The position numbers were made by a program, and so were the translations under genes. Below, piece after piece: positions 24,165 through 32,861 of a stretch of DNA of 50,758 bases; the stretch's first letter is position 1; each line of letters opens with the position of its first letter. The stretch is from an uncultured Chloroflexota bacterium (GTDB taxonomy: Bacteria > Chloroflexota > Anaerolineae > Anaerolineales > Anaerolineaceae), in NCBI GenBank assembly GCA_902791025.1, contig CADATZ010000036.1, positions 1 to 50,758 of the forward strand, in the 5' to 3' direction. Below the pieces are notes generated by a model. It saw only the letters and a program-made list of their open reading frames with translations. It ran no database searches and had not been told where the DNA came from.

Positions 24165-24641
24165 TGTCTGTTCCGTACTGCTGAAGCTTAGTGTTAAATG
24201 TAATTATAGCATATTTCAAAAGTGAAATACGGTATGTTCATGTGACGATTTGTCACGAATTATTATTCCAAAGAGTAACTGTTTCCGAACCCCGGCACAG
24301 GTGGTTAGCTATTTTGTTGCTGTGGGTTCCGAATAAAAATGTATTAGTTTACAAAGTATTCTCCATTTATACTTTTACAACAATGATCTTATATTCCCTC
24401 ACAACTTTTACTGATCCCTCCATTGGCCATCTATTCATTTCAGGAAGAATCAATTTCGCCTGGTTTATTTGTTCTGTTGTCGGAATTGTTACATCAAATC
24501 CATATGCTCTCATTTAAGTCAGTAACTCCAACCGAAGATTATTATTGTGATATTACTGCTTCTCGTGTTATAATTTTTTTTACAATAATTGCAAAGTTTT
24601 CGAAAATTACTAAATAAGCATGCCCAAGTCAAAGCGCTAGG

Positions 24642-24785
24642 CAGCAAGATAATGAATATCTCCACCGACTGCGTTTTGATGGACAGGTCACAGAAATGTG
24701 AAAGCCGGAATGGATGGATGCGGTGAGAAAGTATATGAAAGAAATAGAATCTTTTAGTTGCAATGGAAAAAGGACTACAGTATGA
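24642..24785 (+). pseudogene. Possible remnant of the 3' end of an older gene
   Basis: The 617-base gap 24165-24781 is AT-rich and mostly without recognisable content. Its last 140 bases have one frame that reads like protein (DNEYLHRLRFDGQVTEM, then a TGA at 24699-24701, then KPEWMDAVRKYMKEIES). It ends at a TGA overlapping the start of the next gene. This looks like a decayed C-terminus from a former glycan gene. I cannot name the family, and chance is possible. Confidence 0.35.
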
Positions 24786-27700
24786 GGGTAATGTGGCTGT
24801 CAATGAACTCGTCCATGCTGAACCAAGACGAGTCGATTGGGATGACCGCGCCACTGGAAAAATGTCTGATGCAGTATTACGCTGACAAAATCCAGTTGGC
24901 TGTGGTCTTTCAATCTGAGTATGAAGGGCAGACAAAGACTGTCCGGGGGAATACTACCTATTATCCGGTGAACGCGGATCTCAGTCGGTTGGATCTCAAC
25001 ATTCAAAGTTGGGATGATATAAAGGCGAAGCTATTGCCCGTCATCACTGAATTTCAGCCTGACATCATCCAATGCTTCGGTGCAGAGTGGTCCTATGGCG
25101 CGATTGCGAAGTTTGTTTCAGTTCCGGTAGTGATCCACCTGATGGGCTTTCTTAATATCTATATTCCAACTACAGATATGGTTACGGGCTATTGTGTATG
25201 CCCCGCAGGGTCAGCCACCTCCCCCATGCAGCTTAGACTGGAAGATGACCTCATGGATTTTGAGCGCAGAATTATGCTGTCAAACCGCTATTTTATGGGG
25301 CGGACCCAGTGGGACAGAAACATTGTAAAATACTACTCTCCCGGTGCAAAGTATTATCATGTACCTGAAGCAATCAAATCAAGGATTTATGATGCCTCCG
25401 GTCAATGGAAGTATCATTACAATGGAAAGCTGCATCTGCTAACCATCTCTTCGGCGGACTATCGAAAGGGAAATGAAATCATCCTTCGGACGGCTAAAAT
25501 ACTCAAGGATGTGATAAATATCGATTTTGAATGGCGGGTTGCAGGAAGCAGGGATTTCTTTGCGTTTTTCGAGCAAAGAACGGGAATTCATCATCAGGAT
25601 GTGAATATCAACCTGTTGGGGCGTATAGATACGCGCCAGATTGTCGAGGAACTAACCCTCACCGATTTCTTCATTCATCCATCAATCATTGACAACTCTT
25701 CCAACTCCATTTGTGAGGCGCAGCTTATCGGATGTCCTGTCCTTTCCTCCAATGTGGGCGGTGTCGCACAGTTAATCGAGGACGGAAACACGGGATTCCT
25801 CTATCCATATCAGGAACCGCACACGCTGGCTTTTCTCATCGGGGATTTGTACCGAGAGGAGCACCTGTTGACGCAGATTTCCCAAAACTCGGTGGAAGTC
25901 TCCCGCCGGAGACATGCCCCGAAGGCTGTTGCGGACGCATTATTTTGCACTTATCAGTCGGTAATCGCGGATTGGGAAGGCAAAGCGAGCTCACAGTCTA
26001 ACGAGAACCAGACAACGTTCCCAGGACACAATGATGCACCGATTTTTCAAAGGGAACTAAGTGAGACGCGCAGCGAATGCAAGGATGACTCGTTTGCATA
26101 CGAGGAACAATGCAGTCAACTACGGCGTCAGCTCCTGAAGACTCTATGGGAGCGGGATTCGCTGAATCGTCAACTTGCACAGGCGCAGATGAAATACAAA
26201 GAGGTACAGGACGCGTATAATAGCATTTCCGACGCCGCCTTTTGGAAAATCACGAGGCCGCTGCGTTCGATGGTTGATACCGTAAATCAAATACCGGGAA
26301 TAGGTCTCACTATTAAAGGAATCAGGAGCCTGAAGAACAACGGTTTCGGGTATACATGGCAAAAGGTGAAAAGGAAAACAGGGGTGACCAATCAAGACGT
26401 GGAAATTTCAGATGAGCCCTTATTTACAAAAGAGGAATTGGAACTGCAGCGAAAGAAAACCTTTCCCCGGCAAATCAAATTCAGTATCGTGGTGCCGCTG
26501 TACAACACGCCGGAGCGGTTTCTCCGAGAGATGATTCAGTCTGTTCTGGATCAGACCTATGAAAACTGGGAGTTGTGCATAGCGGACGGCAGCGACAGTG
26601 AACACGGGAATGTGGAAAGAATTTGCCGCGAATGTGTGAAGGTGGATTCACGCATCCGCTATAGGAAGCTGGACAAAAATTACGGGATTTCCGGCAACAT
26701 CAACGCATGCCTGGAGATAGCGCGGGGAGATTATATCGGTTTATTAGATCACGATGATTTGCTGCATCCCGCGGCGCTGCACGAGGTGATGAAGGTCATC
26801 TGTGAGAAGGACGCGGATTTCATTTATACGGATGAAAACACTTTTCACAATACTCCCTCAGATGCGTTCTGTCCGCACTACAAGCCGGCTTATGCGCCGG
26901 ACACCCTGAGGGCAAACAACTATATATGTCATTTTACCGTCTTTCGACGGAGACTGCTGGAAGATGTGGGTCTATTCCGCTCAGAATGTGATGGAAGCCA
27001 GGACTTTGATATGGTTCTTCGGCTCACGGAAAAAACGAAGAAGATTATACACATTCCGGAGATTTTGTATTATTGGAGAGCACATGATAACTCTGTGGCT
27101 GATTCCGTAGAGGCGAAACCTTATGTGATTCAGGCTGCCCACAAAGCGCTGGAGGATCATCTGTTACGGATGGGATTAGAGGGTGAAGTTCTGGATAGCG
27201 TTGTCCCTTCCATGTATCGGATAAAATATGCCATAAAAGACGAGCCTCTTGTGTCAATTCTGATTCCCAATTACGAGCATATGGAAGACCTGAAACACTG
27301 CATTGAATCCATAGAAAATATGAGTACCTACCAGAACTACGAAATCGTGGTCATGGAAAACAACAGTGTACTTCGAGAGACATTTGAATACTATGATACT
27401 ATTCAGAGGCAATGGAGCAATGTCAGGGTTATCCGGTGGAAAGGTGAATTCAACTTTTCTGCCATCAATAACTTTGGGGCGAGACAATGCGCTGGTGACT
27501 ACCTGCTCCTGCTGAATAACGACACGGAAGTGATTTCTCCAAACTGGATACAGGAAATGCTCATGTTTGCCCAGCGGGAGGATGTTGGTGCGGTAGGCGC
27601 AAAGCTTTATTATCCGGATGATACGATTCAGCACGGAGGTGTTATTATTGGCATTTTGGGCGTTGCCGGTCATGCGCACAGGAACTTTCCCAGGAGAGAC

Positions 27701-28102
27701 TATGGTTATATGGGTAGATTGATCTATGCCCAAAATCTCTCCGCCGTGACAGCAGCCTGCATTATGATTCGTCGAGATGTATGGACGGCAGTTGGTGGCC
27801 TGGATGAGTCCTTTCCCGAGGAGTTCAATGATGTTGACTTATGTATGCGCATTCGTAAAGCCGGTTATCTAATTGTGTGGACGCCCTTTGCTGAGCTGTA
27901 CCACTACGAATCAAGAAGTCGTGAAGCTGATGATACATTGGAGACTCGTATACGCTTTGAGGACGCGGTGTGCCGTTTTCAGAAACGATGGGAGAGAGAG
28001 CTGACCGATGGTGACCCATACTATAATCCGAATTTTATGTTGGATCGAGAAGATTTCTCGATTGAGCCAGTACTAAAGCAACATGGGGGCAGAGAAGTAT
28101 GA
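24782..28102 (+). CDS. Three-domain glycosyltransferase: GT4-like, then two GT2 domains
   Basis: A protein of 1106 residues from ATG 24782 (AAAGGA seven bases upstream; a start at 24758 is less likely). Residues about 1-410 resemble a GT4/GT-B enzyme, with HPSIIDNSSNSICEAQLIG carrying the E-x7-E-type acidic block. A coiled coil (about 430-490) and a short linker follow. A first GT2 domain (about 560-790) shows FSIVVPLYNTPERFL, ADGSDSE and the metal motif LLDHDDLL. A second (about 845-1095) shows VSILIPNYEHMEDL, LLNNDTEV and a GGLDESFPEEFNDVDLC segment. Such multidomain enzymes make repeating units of O-antigen-like or rhamnan polymers. Chain and linkages are unknown. It is convergent with the next gene. 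Confidence 0.9.
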   Translation: MRVMWLSMNSSMLNQDESIGMTAPLEKCLMQYYADKIQLAVVFQSEYEGQTKTVRGNTTYYPVNADLSRLDLNIQSWDDIKAKLLPVITEFQPDIIQCFGAEWSYGAIAKFVSVPVVIHLMGFLNIYIPTTDMVTGYCVCPAGSATSPMQLRLEDDLMDFERRIMLSNRYFMGRTQWDRNIVKYYSPGAKYYHVPEAIKSRIYDASGQWKYHYNGKLHLLTISSADYRKGNEIILRTAKILKDVINIDFEWRVAGSRDFFAFFEQRTGIHHQDVNINLLGRIDTRQIVEELTLTDFFIHPSIIDNSSNSICEAQLIGCPVLSSNVGGVAQLIEDGNTGFLYPYQEPHTLAFLIGDLYREEHLLTQISQNSVEVSRRRHAPKAVADALFCTYQSVIADWEGKASSQSNENQTTFPGHNDAPIFQRELSETRSECKDDSFAYEEQCSQLRRQLLKTLWERDSLNRQLAQAQMKYKEVQDAYNSISDAAFWKITRPLRSMVDTVNQIPGIGLTIKGIRSLKNNGFGYTWQKVKRKTGVTNQDVEISDEPLFTKEELELQRKKTFPRQIKFSIVVPLYNTPERFLREMIQSVLDQTYENWELCIADGSDSEHGNVERICRECVKVDSRIRYRKLDKNYGISGNINACLEIARGDYIGLLDHDDLLHPAALHEVMKVICEKDADFIYTDENTFHNTPSDAFCPHYKPAYAPDTLRANNYICHFTVFRRRLLEDVGLFRSECDGSQDFDMVLRLTEKTKKIIHIPEILYYWRAHDNSVADSVEAKPYVIQAAHKALEDHLLRMGLEGEVLDSVVPSMYRIKYAIKDEPLVSILIPNYEHMEDLKHCIESIENMSTYQNYEIVVMENNSVLRETFEYYDTIQRQWSNVRVIRWKGEFNFSAINNFGARQCAGDYLLLLNNDTEVISPNWIQEMLMFAQREDVGAVGAKLYYPDDTIQHGGVIIGILGVAGHAHRNFPRRDYGYMGRLIYAQNLSAVTAACIMIRRDVWTAVGGLDESFPEEFNDVDLCMRIRKAGYLIVWTPFAELYHYESRSREADDTLETRIRFEDAVCRFQKRWERELTDGDPYYNPNFMLDREDFSIEPVLKQHGGREV

Positions 28103-28162
28103 AAGATAATTAAAATTTCTGCCTGTTGCGCCGTACGATATTGAATATAGACAAAGTTACAT

Positions 28163-29161
28163 TCAGAATAAATCTCTGCAGGTCAGTTCCGTTTTTTGAA
28201 ATTGCAGATTTTCGGCGGCATCTGCGCTGCCATCCGCGTTCACGCGGTAAAGGATGTCTTTGTGCGCGACCAGCCGGTTGATGACCACAAAATCGGAGAT
28301 AAGATCGGAGGGCAGGATCGGATGCAGCTGAGCAAGCCGTGTGTTCCACATATATTCCTTGACGCTGCGGATGGTTTGCTCCGGTGCATTGTCATCGGCA
28401 ATTGTGAACGCGATGAGCGGCTGATAAGGGATCAGCTCTTCCAGCCAGCTTCCGCTGAGGATTTCCTCTGCCTGGGCTTCTGTTGAAACAAGACGACTGG
28501 CGGAATAGAGAACGCCCTTGGAGGAAAGCTGTTCAGCGGTTATCTGCCAGTCCGGGGCATCCGTATCCAGCAGGATCATCAGGTTTGAGATCTCCAGCGC
28601 TTCTTCGATGATCTCTTCTGTCAATGCATCCGGTGTGACGCGCAAGGCGAATACACTTTCATCATGTGCCCTGAAGAGTTTGACGTAATCATCCCATTCC
28701 CGGAGTGTCCCGGAAGTCATCAGCAGCCAGGCGTAAACATTTGTTTTCAATCCTCTGTTGACAAGCTCTGAAATTTCAGAGAAAGGGATCATCTGAGGAT
28801 TTTCCCGCCTGTCTATGATGACCGCCCAGGAGAGCAGTGTGCCGTTTTGTGAGATGCAGCGGCGGATATTGCCGGAGCCGAAGGTCCAGGCATTATGCCC
28901 GAGGTTGATGCCGAACTGTTTGATCGTTCCGGGAGCAATAGCAGTGACAAGGTGATGGATCATTTCATAATAGGGGCTGGACTTGTTCTCGGCCATTTTC
29001 TGCATCATCTGATAACAGATCTTCTGCGTGGGACCGTCGGAAGTTCGTTCCGCCATGTCCAGCAGTTTGCGGATACTGCGCTGCGGGTCCTGTGAAATTT
29101 CCCGGATGTAGTGATCCACGATCCCGGAGATGATTCCTTTGGTGATGATTTCCTGATCCAT
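28163..29161 (-). CDS. Unrecognised 332-residue cytoplasmic protein
   Basis: The sequence begins MDQEIITKGIISGIVDHYIRE with a helical N-terminal region of about 85 residues. Then comes a segment (INLGHNAWTFGSGNIRRCIS, LSWAVIIDRRENPQMI) with alternating strands and helices that could form a TIM-like barrel. The pattern recalls radical SAM-related proteins, but no CxxxCxxC is present, so if related it lacks the Fe-S cluster. There is no signal peptide or membrane helix. Its stop codon overlaps sequence (ATTCTGAATGTAAC) like the end of the MITE family. No function is proposed. Confidence 0.75.
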   Translation of the reverse strand: MDQEIITKGIISGIVDHYIREISQDPQRSIRKLLDMAERTSDGPTQKICYQMMQKMAENKSSPYYEMIHHLVTAIAPGTIKQFGINLGHNAWTFGSGNIRRCISQNGTLLSWAVIIDRRENPQMIPFSEISELVNRGLKTNVYAWLLMTSGTLREWDDYVKLFRAHDESVFALRVTPDALTEEIIEEALEISNLMILLDTDAPDWQITAEQLSSKGVLYSASRLVSTEAQAEEILSGSWLEELIPYQPLIAFTIADDNAPEQTIRSVKEYMWNTRLAQLHPILPSDLISDFVVINRLVAHKDILYRVNADGSADAAENLQFQKTELTCRDLF

Positions 29162-29349
29162 GCCTCATCCTTTTACTGATATTCTGTAATAAATTTTAAT
29201 GGAAAGTTTGGTCCTTGTAAAGGATTCAGTTTTTGTAAAAATGAAATTTACCCAAAAAATGGAGAATGTCCAAATTTCGGTATTTTTTTGAGGTCCGGTA
29301 ATTTTCCAATGATTTCTTTCATGTAAAATTAGAATTAATTAACATATCG

Positions 29350-29440
29350 ATTTAAGTCGGAGCATTTGGGGTCTGGCATCTTGTGCGGCGCAGCCCGCAC
29401 AAGTGTGCCTGTCCCCATGTGCGTCGCTTCATGATCTGAA
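29350..29440. repeat. MITE-like palindromic element, copy F
   Basis: Core from GCATTTGGGGTCTGGCATC to GCCTGTCCCCATGTGCG (about 29362-29423), with poorly kept ends. It fills most of the 314-base gap between the divergent genes at 29161 and 29476. The rest of that gap is AT-rich with no clear promoter. Confidence 0.75.
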
Positions 29441-29475
29441 CGATTTCAAAAAAGATATTTTACAGGGGAGGTTTT

Positions 29476-30357
29476 ATGTCTGAACATAAAGAATTTTTCA
29501 TTGTGACGGACTCTTCCTGCGATCTTCCGCAGTGGCTTTTGGATACATATGAGGATTTCGCCTTGTGTCCATTGACCTTTACGATCGACGGTGAGATCAA
29601 TCCGCCCCTTGACAACAAACAATTTTACGACAGGCTGCGCAATGGCAGCCGTTCCCAGACATCACAGGTCAACCCCGAGGCGTTTCTGGATGTCTTCCGC
29701 AAGGCTGCGGGTGAAGGGCTGGATGTGCTGTATGTCGGCTTTTCGAGCGGACTCAGCGGGACGGTGGAAAGCGGCGAAAAGGCGGCAGTGATCGCAAGAA
29801 AGGAATTCCCGGAACGGAAGTTTATCGTGATCGATACCCTTTCCGCCTCCTGTGGCGAAGGCTGCCTGGTAGATAAGGCTGTTGAGCTGCGGAATTCCGG
29901 CAAATCGATTGACGAAACCGCGAAGTGGATCGAGGACAACAAGCTGAAGCTGCACCACTGGTATACGGTGGATGACCTTCATTTCCTGCAGCGCGGCGGA
30001 CGTGTTTCGGCTTCCGCGGCCTGGTTTGGCTCTGCTCTGTCCATTAAACCGGTCATGAATATGGACAATGCCGGCCACCTGATCCCGCGGGAAAAGGTTA
30101 TCGGACGGAAGCGCTCCATCAGCGGATTGTTCCACAAGATGAAGGTCCACGGCATCGATCAGGGGAATCAGAAGATCTTCATCAGTCATGGCGACTGTCT
30201 GGAGGAAGTGGAAACGCTGGTGGATATGATCAAAAAGGAATGGGGAACCAAAGAGTTTGTCATTAGCTACGTCGGCAATGTTATTGGCTCCCACACCGGC
30301 CCCGGCGTGATCGCCCTCTTCTTCTTCGGCGATCCCCGCGAAAACTGGCAGGGATAA
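29476..30357 (+). CDS. DegV family fatty-acid-binding protein
   Basis: A 293-residue DegV protein. The family start is clear (FIVTDSSCDLPQWLLD), with SQVNPEAFLDVF, VGFSSGLSGT, DTLSASCGEG and the GGRVSASAAW block in order. DegV/FakB proteins hold a fatty acid and present it to fatty acid kinase for phospholipid synthesis. No fakA-type kinase is nearby. GGGGAGG precedes the ATG. It lies downstream of MITE copy F and has no visible terminator. Confidence 0.93.
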   Translation: MSEHKEFFIVTDSSCDLPQWLLDTYEDFALCPLTFTIDGEINPPLDNKQFYDRLRNGSRSQTSQVNPEAFLDVFRKAAGEGLDVLYVGFSSGLSGTVESGEKAAVIARKEFPERKFIVIDTLSASCGEGCLVDKAVELRNSGKSIDETAKWIEDNKLKLHHWYTVDDLHFLQRGGRVSASAAWFGSALSIKPVMNMDNAGHLIPREKVIGRKRSISGLFHKMKVHGIDQGNQKIFISHGDCLEEVETLVDMIKKEWGTKEFVISYVGNVIGSHTGPGVIALFFFGDPRENWQG

Positions 30358-30492
30358 AAGATATCAGGAGAACGGAGCAGGATTTTTCGAAAAACTTTGA
30401 CATATTCCGGATGTGACAGGCAATATTGCGGGGCATTCATTTCCGCTTGCATCTCTTCTGAATTTGTTATGATTCTGGGACAGTTTCCCGGA

Positions 30493-32268
30493 TCAGCTGC
30501 TGTTCATTTTTTTGAGGATCATTCGCATTTGGGCAGCCTGTTCCGGATAAATACGATTGAAGTCTCGGTCCGCGGCAAAGTAACAGATTTCATCGAAGGT
30601 AAAGGTGAGTTCTTCGTTATCAGTCGGACCACTGCGAGCCAAAACGTTTTTCATAATTTGCAGGTAGGGAGGAATGTCCGATGTTGGGGCCTCTTCTCCC
30701 GCCGGGGACTGTTGCCGACAGGCGACTGTCCCGTCATCTCCATCCGTTGAAGATTGCTTCCCCGTTTGGGACTGTTCCTTCATGGGACTGTTCATATTCA
30801 TATTTTCTGGCTCCAGGGACTGTTGCCGACAGGCGACTGTCCCGATTTCTCCATCCGGTGAAGATAGCTCCCTCGCCGAAGACTGTCCTTTCACGGGACT
30901 GTCCCCAGCGGGCGGCTGCTCAGCCGGAGGATCTGTCAGAAGATTTGCTGTGATGTTTTCTTCGGACGGTTGATCTTCCTGATTTTCTGTCGGAAGATCG
31001 TTCCCTGTTTCGCTATCTCTTCCGAGTCGATTTTCTTTCTGATTCTTTTCGTCATCCGGATCCTGATCGTTTTTCTTGATTTGAAGTTCCTCGTTATTTT
31101 CTGTTTCGTTCTCTCCGATCAACTGTCCTTCCGTGATTTTCGTTTTGCTTCCTCTGTTATTCTGTTCCTCATTGCTTTCTGTTTTGCTTTCTCTGTTATT
31201 CTGTTCCTCATTGCTTTCAGCTTCGTTTACTTTACTTTGTTGTTCCTCATGGCTTTCAGCTTTGCTTTCTCTGTTATTCTGTTCCTTATTGCTTTCAGCT
31301 TCGTTTACTTTACTTTGTTGTTCCTCATTGCTTTCTGTTTTGCTTACTTTATTTTTCTGTTTCTCTTCGATTTTCGCTTCATTCAGTTTATTTGCGGCCT
31401 CTTCATTTCTCAGCCCCTGGCCCCCGGCCCCTGAATCCTGACCCCTGAAAAACTCTTCCTTCTTCATTCCAGATGACGGGACAGTCGCCTTCGGCAACAG
31501 TCCCCTTTTTGGTGCAGCATCAAAAGAACTGAAGGCGCGCGGCGCGGTGAACGCACCCGGTTCCGTCAAAGCAGAAGGAGCAGTCAGAGTAGAACCAGCA
31601 GATTTGAGACCGGAGATCTGAGAGCCGGAACGCAATGCCTGAACCAAAAGATCAGAAGTATCCGGCAAAGTCCGAGCTTCCTGACCACTGCCCCCTGAAT
31701 CCTGAATCCTTGCTCCTTGATTCTTCCTGCCCACTGAACACTGTCCACTGACTACTGGCTCCACTAATTTATCACGCGTCTTAAACAGCCTCATCAGCAT
31801 ATTGTTCCAGCCGATCTGGTTCATCAGCAAGCGTTCCCCGATCTCCGGATGGGAGCGGGACGTCTGCAGAACACCAAGATAAGACTTGCGGAAATGGTAA
31901 GACGCCACACCCAGCAGATCCTGAATGGACATCGGGGATTGACTGAGATCCTCACCCCGCTGATGCAGGGTGACCAGACCGCGTCCCATGGTAGTGACGC
32001 CGTTCATGACCATTCGGCTCAATTGTACAAAGCGTTTTGAAAAATAATTGACCTTCTTCGCCTCATCGACCCAGATCGACATCGCGTTGAACGTCAGCTT
32101 CATCGATTCCAGAACATCCGGCATTTCCTTGGTGGTGAAGGGATCACTGACAGAATCAGGCAGCGGAGCGGACGCCAGAATATCCTTGTCCCATGGCATC
32201 AGATGACCGTTTTCCAACCCGATCAACGCGTTCATGTACATCAATTTGTATGTTCCGCTGTCCCGCAT
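30493..32268 (-). CDS. Protein with repeat-built disordered middle (unknown function)
   Basis: A 591-residue frame from ATG 32268 (GGAAG upstream). Residues 1-165 look folded and mostly helical (GHLMPWDKDILAS, WVDEAKKVNYFSKRFVQL, FRKSYLGVLQTSR). Residues 525-591 (PPYLQIMKNVLARSG, FTFDEICYFAADRDFNRIYPE) also look folded. Between them is low-complexity, Glu/Asn/Ser/Lys-rich sequence with repeats of 13 and 26 residues (SKVNEAESNEEQ-type). Parts of that middle are translated genomic repeats: heptamers (residues about 168-195 and 273-285) and GGGACTGTTGCC-type hairpins (about 255-262, 475-484, 512-521). No signal peptide or membrane helix. The family was not recognised. Confidence 0.75.
   Translation of the reverse strand: MRDSGTYKLMYMNALIGLENGHLMPWDKDILASAPLPDSVSDPFTTKEMPDVLESMKLTFNAMSIWVDEAKKVNYFSKRFVQLSRMVMNGVTTMGRGLVTLHQRGEDLSQSPMSIQDLLGVASYHFRKSYLGVLQTSRSHPEIGERLLMNQIGWNNMLMRLFKTRDKLVEPVVSGQCSVGRKNQGARIQDSGGSGQEARTLPDTSDLLVQALRSGSQISGLKSAGSTLTAPSALTEPGAFTAPRAFSSFDAAPKRGLLPKATVPSSGMKKEEFFRGQDSGAGGQGLRNEEAANKLNEAKIEEKQKNKVSKTESNEEQQSKVNEAESNKEQNNRESKAESHEEQQSKVNEAESNEEQNNRESKTESNEEQNNRGSKTKITEGQLIGENETENNEELQIKKNDQDPDDEKNQKENRLGRDSETGNDLPTENQEDQPSEENITANLLTDPPAEQPPAGDSPVKGQSSARELSSPDGEIGTVACRQQSLEPENMNMNSPMKEQSQTGKQSSTDGDDGTVACRQQSPAGEEAPTSDIPPYLQIMKNVLARSGPTDNEELTFTFDEICYFAADRDFNRIYPEQAAQMRMILKKMNSS
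30704..30905. repeat. Cluster of GGGACTGTTGCC/GGCGACTGTCCC hairpin repeats inside a coding sequence
   Basis: Two near-identical hairpins (30704-30732 and 30815-30843), each GGGACTGTTGCC, GACA and GGCGACTGTCCC, are interleaved with direct-repeat forms at about 30767-30790 and 30879-30905. All are inside the gene at 30493-32268 and are translated. Confidence 0.8.
31195..31350. repeat. 78-bp tandem repeat inside a coding sequence
   Basis: Two adjacent ~78-bp units, extremely T-rich on the plus strand, encode 26-residue repeats of the NNRESKAESHEEQQ-type. Shorter 39-bp relatives lie on either side (about 31130-31375). Confidence 0.7.
31412..31450. repeat. Heptamer repeat (CCCCTGA/ATCCTGA units) inside a coding sequence
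   Basis: CCTGGCC/CCCGGCC/CCTGAAT/CCTGACC/CCTGAAA heptamers, translated in the disordered protein as the RGQDSGAGGQGLR region. Confidence 0.75.
31482..31505. repeat. GGGACAGTCGCC hairpin repeat inside a coding sequence
   Basis: GGGACAGTCGCC, TTC and GGCAACAGTCCC: the reverse orientation of the hairpins at 30704 and 30815, translated as LLPKATVPS. Confidence 0.75.
31682..31765. repeat. Heptamer repeats (CCACTGA/CCTGAAT/CCTTGCT units) inside a coding sequence
   Basis: About twelve degenerate heptamers in a row, translated in the disordered protein between its folded N-terminal part and its acidic middle. Confidence 0.7.
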
Positions 32269-32282
32269 AGCTGCTTCCTTTC

Positions 32283-32336
32283 TTAGGTGTTAGGTATTAG
32301 GTGTTAGGTATTAGGTGTTAGGTATTAGGTGTTAGG
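32283..32336. repeat. Perfect heptamer tandem array, TTAGGTG/TTAGGTA alternating
   Basis: Seven full heptamers alternate as 14-mers TTAGGTGTTAGGTA, plus a partial unit. The array starts 15 bases upstream of the start codon at 32268, just before its ribosome site. Being perfect, it is probably young or unstable. Confidence 0.92.
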
Positions 32337-32344
32337 AATCCACC

Positions 32345-32445
32345 TTGTTCCTTGCTTGCTCCTTGCTTGTTCCTTGTTCCTTGTTCCCGGTCACCAGTTA
32401 CTGACCCCTGACCACTGGCCACTGAATCCTGAATCCTGATAACCA
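32345..32445. repeat. Degenerate heptamer repeats (CCTTGTT and CCTGAAT/CCACTGG units)
   Basis: A CCTTGCT/CCTTGTT block followed by CCTGACC/CCACTGG/CCACTGA/ATCCTGA units. It belongs to the 748-base gene-free stretch 32269-33016 that also contains the elements at 32674 and 32862. The part 32446-32673 shows nothing recognisable. Confidence 0.75.
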
Positions 32446-32673
32446 GTATACACAAAATTTAAAATAAAAAAACCACCAATATTGGCGGTTGACAAATGTT
32501 CTTTTTTGTGGTAAAGAGCCAACGGGGACTGGACCCGCCAGAGGCCTGTAACCGCGGAGGACAGTTAGCAACTCCGCCATACACTCATCCTATCTGACAT
32601 AACATCCATCCAAAGCATAAGCGACATAACCTCCGCACCCCCATTTGGTCATCCGCAGTGTTCGTGATAGGGT

Positions 32674-32852
32674 GCGAAGCTCCTGCTCTGCATATAAATC
32701 CAGGTGAAGCCTGCACATTACAGAGCAGGTAGCGGGTGAGTCGCAACCGAGTTGCGTCACTGAGCTGCGCCGCCCGAAAGAAACACCTGTCCGGGAAACC
32801 CGCTCTGTGTAGTGCGGGCTTCGCTCGATTAAATTCAGAGCAGGAGCTTCGC
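32674..32852. mobile_element. 179-bp element with perfect 17-bp terminal inverted repeats
   Basis: GCGAAGCTCCTGCTCTG (32674-32690) is exactly inverted at 32836-32852. Internal sequence contains further inverted pieces (CTGCTCTG/CAGAGCAG, GAAGCCTGC, CGGGTGAG) and no open frame of note. It could be a non-autonomous transposon or a structured RNA. No target duplication could be identified with confidence. Confidence 0.6.
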
Positions 32853-32861
32853 CCGCTTCAC

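Noticed and set aside
24191..24517. A 108-codon plus-strand frame in the AT-rich gap
   Set aside because: Its start has no ribosome site, it shows no family pattern, and the composition is what AT-rich DNA gives by chance.
30970..31434. A hydrophobic 154-codon plus-strand frame that looks like a membrane protein
   Set aside because: It is the reverse side of the Glu/Lys/Asn-rich tandem repeats, where T-rich DNA gives Phe/Leu by chance. It has no ribosome site.
32283..32336. Regular repeats that might be taken for a CRISPR array
   Set aside because: Units are only 7 bp with no spacers between them, and no cas genes are in the window.
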